A stretch of 63,604 bases of DNA from a virus: positions 1 to 63,604 of IMG/VR virus record IMGVR_UViG_3300021368_002416, one strand, 5' to 3'. The notes beneath the pieces were generated by a model, which was not told the origin of the DNA, did not search any database, and worked only from the letters and a program-made list of their open reading frames with translations. Positions 45,378-54,584 of this stretch are shown piece after piece; position 1 is the stretch's first letter; each line of letters starts with the position of its first letter. The translations under genes and the position numbers were made by a program.

Positions 45378-46865
45378 TTATAGTTCTAGACCTGTTACCT
45401 CGAATGAGTAGTACATAGTCTCTGGGTGGAAACCTGCTTCAACTAGAGCGAATCTAGATTTAACAGCTACCTTAGGAGCCATTGTACCTTCAGCGATAGC
45501 TTGTACGCTTTCAGCCATTAGGTAAGGCATGAATACAAGACCAGCACCATTTCCATCACCTTTTCTACCAACGATAACTCTGTGAGTTTCAACTGCTGGT
45601 GAACCAGCTTGGTAACCTGAGAATGGAATTCTTGGGTCAGTGTAAACATTGATACCAGCTACAGAACCTACTGGGTAGATTGCACCTGCAACTTGTGATA
45701 CAGTGTTTGCCATTGGGTTAGGAACGAATCCTGCAACTCCTTGTAGAGCTGAAGCTACTTTAGCATCAACAACTGCGAAGTTACCAGCACCTCTTCTACC
45801 TCTGTTAGCGATTAGGTTAGCAGAAGCTAAGATGTGAGTAAGGATTCTTCTGTTTACGTCACCGTAAGTGTTACCACCAGCGCCGTAAGTTAGAGCTAGA
45901 TCTAGAGAAGTGTTAGCAGCTGCTTTGTTCTCTAATGCTAGTTCGTTGATTCTTCCTAGGATGAAGTCGTTGATTGACTGAGTTAATTCGTTAGTTAATA
46001 CAGCCTCTACTTGAGCTACTGCGTCAACTCCGAATTGCTTAAGATCCTGAACCTGCTCTCTAGTTACTGCAGCAGCAACTTGGAAAGTTTCAGCCTCTAC
46101 AGACTTGCTGAATAGAGATAGACCCATTAGCTTGTCAGCAGTTCTTTCACCACCTTCTCTTGAGAAAGGCTTAGCGAAAGTTGCGTAAGGATCGTTACCA
46201 GTGTTAACTCCATCACCAGAGAATCCTGGGATGTGGTCTTCTAGAGCCTTCACTAATTCAACTGCTGCTGAATTGTTACCTGAAGCCGCTCTGAAGTCAG
46301 CTAGTACGTTAGCCTCAACTAGATCACCAGTTACAGAGTAGATAGCGTATCCATCAATTCTTGAGTAACCTACTCTTGTGTAAGTTGCTGAAGTTGCTGG
46401 AGAACCTGGACCGAAAGATGCAGCGTCCTCATCAGACTTGATGTAAGTAGGAGCAGTTGCACCTAATTCGATAGTACCTCCTTCGTAAGTGAAGTCTAGG
46501 TAAGAAAGTAATCCCATAGGACCTGCCATTGGAATAACTGGTACAAGGTCAAGAGCGATAGTTTGAGCTGCAACTTGCATCGCTAGTGGAAGTAAAGTTG
46601 GAGCCTTATCACCAGAACCTACAGCACCAGAAGTATCACCGTTCTGTGCAGTCTGTGTTGGGAAAGAAACCGCGCCCATACCTGTTAGGTTCATTGGGCC
46701 AGGGTTGTTGCTTAATGACATGATGTTAGCATCTTCATAAAGCTTGTGATTGTGACAGTAAGTTGACATCCATGCCAGCTTTTCAGAATCGTTAATACCT
46801 GTAGCCTCCTCGATAATTGGAGCCCAAGTTGTTCTGATTTCTGCCTCGTTAATTAAATTAGCCAT
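45378..46865 (-). CDS. 23: Major capsid protein gp23-like (495 aa)
   Basis: MANLINEAEIRTTWAPIIEE and QTIALDLVPVIPMAGPMGLL are typical of T4-like gp23. Later features are GERTADKLMGLSLFSKSVEA, ANRGRRGAGNFAVVDAKVA and the C-terminal FEVTGLEL. The length is slightly below T4 gp23 (521 aa). The codon choice is markedly regular, as in highly expressed genes. It would be processed by the fused gp21-like protease. Confidence 0.97.
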   Translation of the reverse strand: MANLINEAEIRTTWAPIIEEATGINDSEKLAWMSTYCHNHKLYEDANIMSLSNNPGPMNLTGMGAVSFPTQTAQNGDTSGAVGSGDKAPTLLPLAMQVAAQTIALDLVPVIPMAGPMGLLSYLDFTYEGGTIELGATAPTYIKSDEDAASFGPGSPATSATYTRVGYSRIDGYAIYSVTGDLVEANVLADFRAASGNNSAAVELVKALEDHIPGFSGDGVNTGNDPYATFAKPFSREGGERTADKLMGLSLFSKSVEAETFQVAAAVTREQVQDLKQFGVDAVAQVEAVLTNELTQSINDFILGRINELALENKAAANTSLDLALTYGAGGNTYGDVNRRILTHILASANLIANRGRRGAGNFAVVDAKVASALQGVAGFVPNPMANTVSQVAGAIYPVGSVAGINVYTDPRIPFSGYQAGSPAVETHRVIVGRKGDGNGAGLVFMPYLMAESVQAIAEGTMAPKVAVKSRFALVEAGFHPETMYYSFEVTGLEL

Positions 46866-46894
46866 TTTTTCAGTTTATTTTTTTTAATGGTTAT

Positions 46895-46945
46895 TTTCGA
46901 CATTATCGGGGCTTTCTGCTTCTGTCGCCCTTATCGTCGATATTC
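46895..46945 (-). promoter_or_regulatory. Stem-loop leader of the major capsid gene
   Basis: TCGAC/GTCGA outer and GGGC/GCCC inner stems form a hairpin between the protease stop and the gp23 start. It likely protects or tunes this abundant mRNA. A weak late-like AAATATATA lies just upstream. Confidence 0.55.
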
Positions 46946-46954
46946 TTTATATAT

Positions 46955-48880
46955 TTACTTGTTAAATCTTTTCTTTAACTCTGTAGCGTAGTTAGAAACA
47001 TCATAACCAAGTCCGTTAGCTTCTTCTTTCTTAGATTCTGTTACCATTTCGATTTTTTCCATCTTTGGTGCAGTTTCTCTAAGATCTCTAGTTTGCCAGA
47101 AGTCTCTTACTTGATATTCTGTCTCTAGTCTGCGGTAATTAGCCTGAGCCTTGATTTGATTTTGTTTTCCTTCAGAAAGAGCTTCCCAAGTTTCTTTATA
47201 TTCAGTTGGCATAACTTCAATAAAGTAAGGGGTTGCGTTTCTGTTTTCTACGATTAGAGTTGAGCTCTCGATAAGTGATTCGATTTGAGATTCAGTCATA
47301 AAGCCTCTCTTAGAAACATTATATCTAACCTCTTTCTTAGCATCTTCGTTAAGAGCATTGTATTTCTCTTGTACTTTAGAAGAAACAACTTTAAAGAATG
47401 AAGGATTTTCATTCTCCTTTTTCGTAGCAGCTTCTACTAGGGTGTTAAGTTTTTCAGAGATTTCATTTTTGTATGCGTCAGCTGCTGAAACTTCTTCAGC
47501 CTCTGCTACTTCTTTACCAGCACCATCAGCTCCACCTTCTAGATCTGCTTCTAGTTCGTCTGACTTATCTTCAGCGTCATCTCCTTCTGGAGCAACTTCT
47601 TGTTTGCTGTTATCTAGTTCAGAATCCATATCTTCTGTAGGGGTTGCTGCTTCTTCGCCTTCAACATCTCCTTCTTTAGAGTTATCACCAACTTCAACAT
47701 CTTTTTCAAGATCTTCAACTTCTACACCAGCTTCAACTCCTTCTTCTTCAACTACTAGATTTTCATTGATAGATTCAGCAATATACTCAGCATATTCAGT
47801 AACTGATTGTAAGTTCTCTTTCAAGTAGTTAGTGTACTCGATAAGTTTTTCAGCTGACTCAGTGTTTTCGTTGTGCGCTTCTGCTAAATAATTAGCATAT
47901 TCCTTAACCTTTGATAGTGATTCAGCAACGTGCTCGCTGTATTGAATTGATTGATCTAGTTTTTCAGCAACGTGCTCGCTGTATTGAATTGACTGATCTA
48001 GTTTTTCAGCAACTGATTCACTGTACTGGATTCCTTGATCTGCTTTTTCAGCAACGTGCTCGCTGTATTGAATTGATTGATCTAATTTTTCAGCAAGATA
48101 CTCAACGTATTCTGAAATGTTATTTACGTTTTCAACGATGTGGTCATTGTGAGCTTTGATTCCATCTAGCTCATTGTTTTCATTTGCTTCGGTCTCTTTA
48201 GTATCTAACGTCTCTTTTAATGATTTAATCTCATTAGCAAGATATTCTGTGTACTTATTAAAGTCTTCAGCTTTTACAAAATCTGCCATGTCTTTATTTT
48301 CTATGATTTGTGTTTGTTCGTTATTTGATTTATTTATCTCATAAATATAGAGACCGTTCTCGTTATTGAATCCATAAGATTCATTAACTCTTTTCAGCTC
48401 TGCATTTTCGAATCCAGGGTCTGCAACTAAGTCATAAGTAAATAGCTGCTTAATTTTTACTTTACCATTTGATTCAACAGCACCAGCTGCTCTAGAAGAA
48501 ATTTGTAGAGGAACTCCAGCGTCAACAAGAGCTTTCGCCTGTCTACCTGCATCAGTATCTAATAGTCTGATACGTCCCTTTACCTGCTTGGTTTCTTTCT
48601 CATAAAATAAATCTTCAATGATGTGTGAGACGTTCTTCAGAGATACGTCAAACTGCGATGGGTGATCTAACTCCCCTAAAAGCTTTCCAGACTTAATCTT
48701 ATTCTGAAGTGCTTCGATTTGTGGAACGTATTCATCCTCGCTGTAAATTCTTTGATTCTTATTCTTTACATCGATTTCTCCGAAAATACCTTCCAAAACA
48801 TATTCTTTTGTTCCACCGTCAGCCACCGAAAGAGTTTTCGAAGACATCTCGACGATCAAAAGATCCTTTATATTTTCCAT
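46955..48880 (-). CDS. 21: Prohead protease-scaffold fusion, gp21 plus gp22-like (641 aa)
   Basis: The first ~190 residues are the prohead serine protease: YVLEGIFGEIDVKNKNQR, KLLGELDHPSQFD (catalytic His near 73) and PLQISSRAAGAV (catalytic Ser near 128). The remaining ~450 residues are acidic, helical and repetitive, with 14-residue repeats (DQSIQYSEHVAEK) and a C-terminal scaffold-like domain. T4 encodes these as separate genes 21 and 22. An internal ATG at 48289 (MADFVKAEDFNKYTE), after an A-rich leader, could make scaffold alone. Confidence 0.88.
   Translation of the reverse strand: MENIKDLLIVEMSSKTLSVADGGTKEYVLEGIFGEIDVKNKNQRIYSEDEYVPQIEALQNKIKSGKLLGELDHPSQFDVSLKNVSHIIEDLFYEKETKQVKGRIRLLDTDAGRQAKALVDAGVPLQISSRAAGAVESNGKVKIKQLFTYDLVADPGFENAELKRVNESYGFNNENGLYIYEINKSNNEQTQIIENKDMADFVKAEDFNKYTEYLANEIKSLKETLDTKETEANENNELDGIKAHNDHIVENVNNISEYVEYLAEKLDQSIQYSEHVAEKADQGIQYSESVAEKLDQSIQYSEHVAEKLDQSIQYSEHVAESLSKVKEYANYLAEAHNENTESAEKLIEYTNYLKENLQSVTEYAEYIAESINENLVVEEEGVEAGVEVEDLEKDVEVGDNSKEGDVEGEEAATPTEDMDSELDNSKQEVAPEGDDAEDKSDELEADLEGGADGAGKEVAEAEEVSAADAYKNEISEKLNTLVEAATKKENENPSFFKVVSSKVQEKYNALNEDAKKEVRYNVSKRGFMTESQIESLIESSTLIVENRNATPYFIEVMPTEYKETWEALSEGKQNQIKAQANYRRLETEYQVRDFWQTRDLRETAPKMEKIEMVTESKKEEANGLGYDVSNYATELKKRFNK
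47921..48130 (-). repeat. 42-nt in-frame tandem repeats in the scaffold
   Basis: Units begin at about 47921, 47963, 48005, 48047 and 48089. Each encodes L-D-Q-S-I-Q-Y-S-E-H-V-A-E-K or a close variant. The high DNA identity between units suggests recent expansion. Confidence 0.9.
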
Positions 48881-48902
48881 ATTTGTGGTTTATTTGTTTC
48901 TT

Positions 48903-48910
48903 TATATATC
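48903..48910 (-). promoter_or_regulatory. Late promoter-like GATATATA
   Basis: 23 nt before the protease-scaffold gene. Confidence 0.65.
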
Positions 48911-48931
48911 TAATGACAATTCTAAAGTTTT

Positions 48932-49324
48932 TTACATGTTTTCAAGGTCTGCTAATTCACTTTCGATATCATCTCCGCCCTCTTCAGAATCTTCAGCTCC
49001 CGCCTCTGCTTCAGCTCCGGCAGGTGCCTCTTCTTCTTTCTCTGCGTCGGCCTCTTCCTCTTTCTGTTCAGCATACCATTCGTTCCACTTTTGCTTGATT
49101 TCAGCAAGTTCGCCCTGTTTAAATGCATTTTGACCATATTTGTCGAAGAAGTAGTCTTCCAATTGCTTTTCATTCTCAGAATTAACAATTGCTCCAACTA
49201 TCTCCGCAGATGGTATTGTTTTACCGTCCTCTAGTGTGATGTCGTCTACTGTAACCTCAGATTCTTCTCCAGGTTTCATAGTGTCTTCCTTAATGAATTG
49301 TTCAAATAATTTTACGTATTTCAT
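48932..49324 (-). CDS. Prohead core protein with targeting signal (130 aa)
   Basis: MKYVKLFEQFIKEDTMKPGE has the LFEQF targeting signal with a predicted cleavage site after IKE. The C-terminal half is extremely acidic (AEKEEEAPAGAEAEA). Its place between portal and protease is that of T4 genes 67/68, prohead core components. Confidence 0.75.
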   Translation of the reverse strand: MKYVKLFEQFIKEDTMKPGEESEVTVDDITLEDGKTIPSAEIVGAIVNSENEKQLEDYFFDKYGQNAFKQGELAEIKQKWNEWYAEQKEEEADAEKEEEAPAGAEAEAGAEDSEEGGDDIESELADLENM

Positions 49325-49343
49325 TTTGTATTTATCTTTTTAT

Positions 49344-50942
49344 TTACATCATTCCACCCATCATATCCATTGCATCTGGTTCGTCTGCGCTTTCGGCGTC
49401 ATCTTTAGCCTTAGCCGCTGCATTTGCTGCCAAGTCATCATCAGATACTTTAAGATATTTTTTAACAAGGAAGTCCATGTCAAAGAAGTATTCTTCTTCC
49501 ATCGTCGCTGGGTTTGTTGTCATTAAGCTGTCTCTCATCTGTCCAATAAAGTCTAATCTACGCTCCATGATTTCGTAGTTCTTTAATTCTGCAAATACAT
49601 TTTCTTCATTAAATCGAAGTGCAACTTGCGTTTTGAATTGTGGATCGTTCTCGAACTCAGGGTATTTAAGACACATTTGTAAGTAGAGTGGCTTTACCAA
49701 TACCTCTTGGAAAACTGATCTAAGTCTATTAATAAACTTAGAGAATTTAATTTCATCTCTAATCATTCCATCAGCAGCAAGGTTAAAATCACCACCACCA
49801 TCTTCATATAGGAAACGTGAGTAAGGAATTTTAGAAACGTGTTTTAATTTATCACTAAAGTATTTAAGTGCTTCTGTGTCTGAAAGGTCAGGTCCATCGC
49901 CTCCAAGCGTTTCAATTTCTGGCTGTTCACCATCTTTTGAAGGTAACCAATATTCTTTATTGAATTGTAACATTGGTTTTCCATCAGTTTGAAGCGAAGC
50001 ACTTTCCCAGTCAAAATCAACATTTTCTTTATATGAGTGCATCAGTTGAGCAAGAGATTGTTTTGCTCTTGTCTTTGATTTACCACCAACCGGAATAATG
50101 AACTTCATTCTAAAGCTCGAGTTTGTTGTTGCCCAAATAACTCGAGTGTGTTCCATAATTCTCAATAGGTTAAATGCTCTAACAAGTCTTTCAATATATG
50201 AAACTCTACTTGCAGTCGTGATTGAAGAATATGAAATATAGATGATTTGAGAGTCGTATAATTTTCTCTCTTTTACTGGATCGTCTTTATATTGTACCCA
50301 AACTTTTTTACCGTCTTCGTGATTATATCCAGGAATAAGTGTAATTGGATCAAGTTCTTTAAAACCAATAATCTCCTTTTGATCTGGAGAATATACAATT
50401 TCGAATGCAAGATAACCATCAACTAAGAATTTTCTATAGTAATACCAAGCTGATTGATCTTGTGTAAATCCAAAGTACTGATAAAGTTGCTTATAATATT
50501 TGTTAAGATCTTTTTCAACTTCATCGCTAACTTCCATTCCAATGATTTCAGGTTGAGCAAAGAAATTTCTTTCATCATAAACTACAGTCTCATCACACAT
50601 AATATCGAGAATATCCTCGATCTCGTCGTTAAGTGAAAATCTTCTTAGTTCATCTCTTTTACCTTCATAATCCTTATCAAAGAATGGGATGTTTTTCTTT
50701 AGGTTGACATCAGTCATCGACAGAGCGGCAAACGCTCCATAGATGTCATCATTATCAAGACCCATCGGATTCATTTGACCATAGCCAAGTTGATCCTCCA
50801 TCGGCCCAATTGCTTGAGACTGTCGAAGAACCAAGTCATCGTATCTCATTCCAAACGATGATAGATTTTTCAATGCGGTAGAGATCCTAAATGGTCTCTT
50901 TCCCGTACTTAATGGTCCATTTCTATCAGTAAATCCTGCCAT
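49344..50942 (-). CDS. 20: Portal protein gp20-like (532 aa)
   Basis: The head vertex ring for DNA packaging. ISYSSITTASRVSYIERLVRAF, IEHTRVIWATTNSSFRM-type segments, RFLYEDGGGDFNLAADGMIRD and FSKFINRLRSVFQEVLVKPL are strongly gp20-like. Length matches T4 (524 aa). Acidic C-terminus. A late variant, GAATATATA, is 23 nt upstream. Confidence 0.95.
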   Translation of the reverse strand: MAGFTDRNGPLSTGKRPFRISTALKNLSSFGMRYDDLVLRQSQAIGPMEDQLGYGQMNPMGLDNDDIYGAFAALSMTDVNLKKNIPFFDKDYEGKRDELRRFSLNDEIEDILDIMCDETVVYDERNFFAQPEIIGMEVSDEVEKDLNKYYKQLYQYFGFTQDQSAWYYYRKFLVDGYLAFEIVYSPDQKEIIGFKELDPITLIPGYNHEDGKKVWVQYKDDPVKERKLYDSQIIYISYSSITTASRVSYIERLVRAFNLLRIMEHTRVIWATTNSSFRMKFIIPVGGKSKTRAKQSLAQLMHSYKENVDFDWESASLQTDGKPMLQFNKEYWLPSKDGEQPEIETLGGDGPDLSDTEALKYFSDKLKHVSKIPYSRFLYEDGGGDFNLAADGMIRDEIKFSKFINRLRSVFQEVLVKPLYLQMCLKYPEFENDPQFKTQVALRFNEENVFAELKNYEIMERRLDFIGQMRDSLMTTNPATMEEEYFFDMDFLVKKYLKVSDDDLAANAAAKAKDDAESADEPDAMDMMGGMM

Positions 50943-50973
50943 TTTTTTACTATTATATTCTGTTTATATATTC

Positions 50974-51576
50974 TTAATTACCTATGTGCTTTCTAAATTG
51001 TCTTCTGACCTTTCCGACTGTAGATCCATTTAGATCTATAAAGTCACAAAGTGCTATTGTACTCCAATTCTCATATGAAATCACTGCTTGTCCGCTCTTT
51101 AAATTTGGTATATATTGTCTAATTGCAAAGTCAAATCCAAATCTACCCAAGAACTTTTTTGCTCCAGAATATGAAAGGTTTATTTGTCCTTGTCTTATTG
51201 CATCTCCAGACTTACGGCCTTTCATTTGGTTTTTAATTTGGTTTTGCATAATTGTATAGACATAATCAAGAAGTTCTTCCTTTACTTTAACTGGAAGTAA
51301 ATTAAGATTAATACCCACGTCATTTCCATTATATGGGTCGAGAGCCAATACCACTGGATTTTTATCCCACCATTCCAATTTATCTGCCCATTTCGGTGAG
51401 GTGTACTCAAAGACATATATCTTTCCAGGTCTAAATCTCTTTCCGGTAGCGGCAACTGACTTTTCATTCATCATCTTTTTGCCATTCTCAAACCAAGCAT
51501 GTGCCTTTACTCTAGCAAGTCTTTTACCACCAGCCTCTTTACTAAGTTTTCTAATTTCAGTCTTAATAACTCCCAT
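50974..51576 (-). CDS. Conserved T4-like phage protein of unknown function (200 aa)
   Basis: KIYVFEYTSPKWADKLEWWD, NPVVLALDPYNGNDVGINLN and LLDYVYTIMQ follow a pattern found in many marine T4-like phages (YxFxYxPK...PYWDxxPLV...GxNLHYL). The basic C-terminal region suggests nucleic-acid contact. Its place between gp4 and portal suggests head maturation or packaging. Confidence 0.75.
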   Translation of the reverse strand: MGVIKTEIRKLSKEAGGKRLARVKAHAWFENGKKMMNEKSVAATGKRFRPGKIYVFEYTSPKWADKLEWWDKNPVVLALDPYNGNDVGINLNLLPVKVKEELLDYVYTIMQNQIKNQMKGRKSGDAIRQGQINLSYSGAKKFLGRFGFDFAIRQYIPNLKSGQAVISYENWSTIALCDFIDLNGSTVGKVRRQFRKHIGN

Positions 51577-52049
51577 TATTTAAGAGATTTTTCAGTTAGG
51601 ACTACGAATCTCCAGCCTCTCTCTTCGGCCCATTTTTTAGCATATGCATATTTATCTCTATTTTTAACAAACTGCTCTGCTAGAAACTTATATGATGCAA
51701 GTGCCTTCTTTGAGTTCTTTTTTGGAGGCTGTGGCTTCTTGATTTGTTCAGAAGGTTTAATCTCAACTAAGAACTCTTCATAACTATCCCCTTTTTGGAC
51801 TTTCATATAAAAGTCAGGATAATATTTGCGCTCTTTTTTATCGAGAGTAGACCAGTACTTAATTTCTACCGGTTCAGATGACCAATGAATAACATCATCT
51901 CTATTGTCACATAAAACCATAAACTTTCGCTCCCATGAGGAACGAAAGATAATTGGGGTCTTTCCTAAATATTTGTTTGGATATTTTGGTTCGAAATAAC
52001 CTTGTATAAACCCTGAATTTTTGGTTGGCTTTACGTTTTTTATTGACAT
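51576..52049 (-). CDS. 4: Head completion nuclease gp4-like (157 aa)
   Basis: FRSSWERKFMVLCDNRDDVI, HWSSEPVEIKYWSTLDKKER, KYYPDFYMKV and FLVEIKPSEQIKKPQPPK match T4 gp4 (gp50/65), a TnsA-like endonuclease fold with D...ExK. It would finish the head before tail joining. The start overlaps the gp55 stop. Confidence 0.92.
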   Translation of the reverse strand: MSIKNVKPTKNSGFIQGYFEPKYPNKYLGKTPIIFRSSWERKFMVLCDNRDDVIHWSSEPVEIKYWSTLDKKERKYYPDFYMKVQKGDSYEEFLVEIKPSEQIKKPQPPKKNSKKALASYKFLAEQFVKNRDKYAYAKKWAEERGWRFVVLTEKSLK

Positions 52050-52423
52050 TAAATATTGAACAGTCCTCCCTCTTCTCCATAGGATCCGCTTGATTTATCA
52101 AGACTTAGGGTTGACTTGTATTTTTTAGGGTGGATTTTATTCCAACCTTTTGCATATCCACGTTTAGCAATTTCAGTAAAATATGCGAATGCATTAGTAT
52201 ACTTAGGATTAAAGTTTCTCCAGTATTTAAGAAGATCCAATAGAGCAAATTGTAAACAGTCCTGTCGATCGTCCTCGTTTACATAAGACAATTTTCTAAT
52301 AGCCCGCTCAGCTAGGAGAACCAACATCTTTTCTGCGTCTGGTGTTAATTTGTCCTGTTCTTTTGATAAAACTATTTGATCGTACAGGTCTCTATTATTT
52401 AGATAATTCTTCTTTCTTGCCAC
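52049..52423 (-). CDS. 55: Late sigma factor gp55-like (124 aa)
   Basis: KKNYLNNRDLYDQIVLSKEQ, AERAIRKLSYVNEDDRQDCLQ, ALLDLLKYWRNFNPKYTNAF and AYFTEIAKRGYAKGWNKIHP follow T4 gp55 (NYVNNKEL...[21 protein letters not shown]). It keeps only sigma region 2, enough for -10-only promoters such as GATATATA. The C-terminus GGLFNI may serve as the clamp-binding tail. Shorter than T4 gp55 (185 aa). Confidence 0.85.
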   Translation of the reverse strand: MARKKNYLNNRDLYDQIVLSKEQDKLTPDAEKMLVLLAERAIRKLSYVNEDDRQDCLQFALLDLLKYWRNFNPKYTNAFAYFTEIAKRGYAKGWNKIHPKKYKSTLSLDKSSGSYGEEGGLFNI

Positions 52424-52448
52424 GGTTGGATTATTATTTTAATTTTAT

Positions 52449-52482
52449 ATACAAAAAAGGCCAATTGTTTCCAATTGGCCTC
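52449..52482 (-). terminator. Rho-independent terminator
   Basis: AGGCCAATTG/CAATTGGCCT hairpin followed by TTTTT, after the 400-aa structural gene. Confidence 0.88.
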
Positions 52483-52505
52483 TAGATATTATGTATGTGA
52501 ATCAA

Positions 52506-53708
52506 TTAGATTGAATCGTCAACCATAAGGTCAACGTGTCTCTTAACAACCTTCATTGGTTTGTCTTCTACAATCACCGTAATCATATCATCTTTTGCGG
52601 CTGATGTATAGTCAAGGGCATCGACTTTAATTGATGTACCTTCTGGGGCTCCGTCATATCCAGATCCTAAAGTAGCATCCATATAACCGTCATTCTTAGT
52701 TAACTCATCATTTTCTAAAATAGAAACGACTGCCTCGAACTTTTTAATCTCATCATTAATTAGCTTATCCGCCTCTTTAATTTCAGTGATGTTTTTATTT
52801 GCTCCGGCAAGAATATTTCTCTGGTCCTTTAAGAATGCAATTAACTCATAGGTCTCTTCTAACTTCGCATCTATTCTTGACTTTAAGTCTTCATTTGATT
52901 GAAGAACATCTTCGAACATGAATGATACATCCTCTCCTGTTTTTTCAGCAACATAATTAATCGTTGCAAGTGGAGAAAATTCATTAAATTCTTCTAGTCT
53001 AGTTTCTGTGTTATTTCTAAAAGCGTATCCTTTATTTCCAACTCTAAAAGTAGAATAAGATACACCTCCTTCCTTAACCTCTACTAGGTTTTCTACAACT
53101 GAAAAGCTATTAAAGTTTTTAGCAGCTATTTCAAAAGCAGATAGAATAGATTTGTTCTTAAGATTTACATATCCTGTAGCATATGCTTCATCTGCAAATC
53201 CTTCAAGAACCACCTCTCTATTATTAACGTATACTTTGTTTTCTTCTGCGATATATGAATATTTTACGTATGTCGCGCTCTTCTTTAATTCTTCGATCTT
53301 TTTAGTTAGATCTTCGATGATCGTTACTGCTTCAGAAACTGCAACTTCATTGTTTGCCAATTTATGTGTCTTTCTTAAGGCCTCAACTTCAATAAGTCTC
53401 TCATTTAATTCGAATAGTTCGAAATGAGCCTCTACTGATTCATTTAATTTATCATTTTGAAGGTCAGTTGAAATGCTTTCAACCACATGTTTGATGCTAT
53501 TTGCCTTAATATCGTAATAGAATTCGATTCCAGACCCAGTAACGTTGAAGTTTTCTAGTGTCCATGCTAGCGTTGATTCTAACTGTGTAGGGTTTGTTAG
53601 AATTACCCCATTTTCGTTAACTTCAAAGAATCTACCAGCAGAATAAACTCTACTAATTGAATCTTCATTAACACAAACCGTAAAGACATTTTTATTTAAT
53701 GCTGTCAT
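52506..53708 (-). CDS. Virion structural protein candidate (400 aa)
   Basis: MTALNKNVFTVCVNEDSISR, beta-rich ends, and a central coiled coil (IIEDLTKKIEELKKSATYV). A late GATATATA lies 24 nt upstream and a terminator downstream, so it is an independent late unit and probably abundant. No known family. Confidence 0.65.
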   Translation of the reverse strand: MTALNKNVFTVCVNEDSISRVYSAGRFFEVNENGVILTNPTQLESTLAWTLENFNVTGSGIEFYYDIKANSIKHVVESISTDLQNDKLNESVEAHFELFELNERLIEVEALRKTHKLANNEVAVSEAVTIIEDLTKKIEELKKSATYVKYSYIAEENKVYVNNREVVLEGFADEAYATGYVNLKNKSILSAFEIAAKNFNSFSVVENLVEVKEGGVSYSTFRVGNKGYAFRNNTETRLEEFNEFSPLATINYVAEKTGEDVSFMFEDVLQSNEDLKSRIDAKLEETYELIAFLKDQRNILAGANKNITEIKEADKLINDEIKKFEAVVSILENDELTKNDGYMDATLGSGYDGAPEGTSIKVDALDYTSAAKDDMITVIVEDKPMKVVKRHVDLMVDDSI

Positions 53709-53731
53709 TTTATCGTTTTTTTGATTTTTTT

Positions 53732-53739
53732 TATATATC
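53732..53739 (-). promoter_or_regulatory. Late promoter-like GATATATA
   Basis: 24 nt before the 400-aa structural candidate. Confidence 0.65.
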
Positions 53740-53745
53740 TCAATG

Positions 53746-54552
53746 CTATTCCTTAAATGGAAGCTCTCTTCCGATCACGTTATAGTTATCTCCAAGTACA
53801 GACTCGCTAGTCTTACCTGATCCGCTATTTCCAACACTTCCAATTTGATACATTCTATTTCCAGCATGTCTCTCCGTACTAAAGTCGAAAGAAGGAATGA
53901 ATGAATTAATTTCAAGAGGGAAAGTTACCCTAAAGTCCTCTTTTTCACCAAATCCAAATTCAACCGGTCTTTCCATCGAGTAATCGTCAGGTACTGCATA
54001 TTCGGATGATATTCTATATAGCCCTTCTTCAAGATGTCCAACCTCTACATTATAATAATTAGAGCGATACATCTTTTTGATGATTCCTTCGGTTACTTTA
54101 AATACGTCTAACTGGCTTGAAAGTACAATTACAACATCAACTCCTATCACGATTGGTATCATATCAAATTCTGCCATATAGCTCTGCATCGTACCGTTTT
54201 CGTCTAGTTTAGCATAGAATCCCTCATTTCTTTTGTTGACCAATTTTGAAGGGTCAACATTAAGTGACGTAACGTTAATCACACCTCTTGGGATTTGGTC
54301 ATAGTTTCCGTCTGCCTTTCCAACACCAGGAACACAATTTACTCCCTGTGCTGTCGAGAATAAGAAGTTGTCTCTTAAAAAGTTCTCATCTCCTGTAATA
54401 GAATAATAAAAAGGTACATCAACTTCAACCCTCTGGTCATTAGAGACCTGACGATAAAAGCTCATCTTTTCATTCAGGTCTGCAAGCAGCCCGATAATTA
54501 AGTGACGAACTACGCTATCGTCTTTGTTAAATTTAAGGTTATAAGTTGCCAT
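53746..54552 (-). CDS. Virion structural protein of T4-like phages (268 aa)
   Basis: DEKMSFYRQ-type start, then VEVDVPFYYSITGDENFLRD, PRGVINVTSLNVDPSKLVNK, VEFGFGEKEDFRVTFPLEIN and IGSVGNSGS. This arrangement recurs in T4-like phages of marine bacteria, where it is annotated as a structural or neck protein. Late promoter 25 nt upstream. Confidence 0.7.
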   Translation of the reverse strand: MATYNLKFNKDDSVVRHLIIGLLADLNEKMSFYRQVSNDQRVEVDVPFYYSITGDENFLRDNFLFSTAQGVNCVPGVGKADGNYDQIPRGVINVTSLNVDPSKLVNKRNEGFYAKLDENGTMQSYMAEFDMIPIVIGVDVVIVLSSQLDVFKVTEGIIKKMYRSNYYNVEVGHLEEGLYRISSEYAVPDDYSMERPVEFGFGEKEDFRVTFPLEINSFIPSFDFSTERHAGNRMYQIGSVGNSGSGKTSESVLGDNYNVIGRELPFKE

Positions 54553-54576
54553 CTAATATAGAATATTTCTACTAGG

Positions 54577-54584
54577 TATATATC
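54577..54584 (-). promoter_or_regulatory. Late promoter-like GATATATA
   Basis: 25 nt before the 268-aa structural gene. Confidence 0.65.

Noticed and set aside
47921-48130. Repeats as a possible CRISPR array
   Set aside because: Units are contiguous 42-nt coding repeats with no spacers.
47358-48159. Plus-strand Ser-rich frame and repeat frame opposite the scaffold
   Set aside because: Composition is a reflection of the Glu-rich scaffold and its 42-nt repeats.
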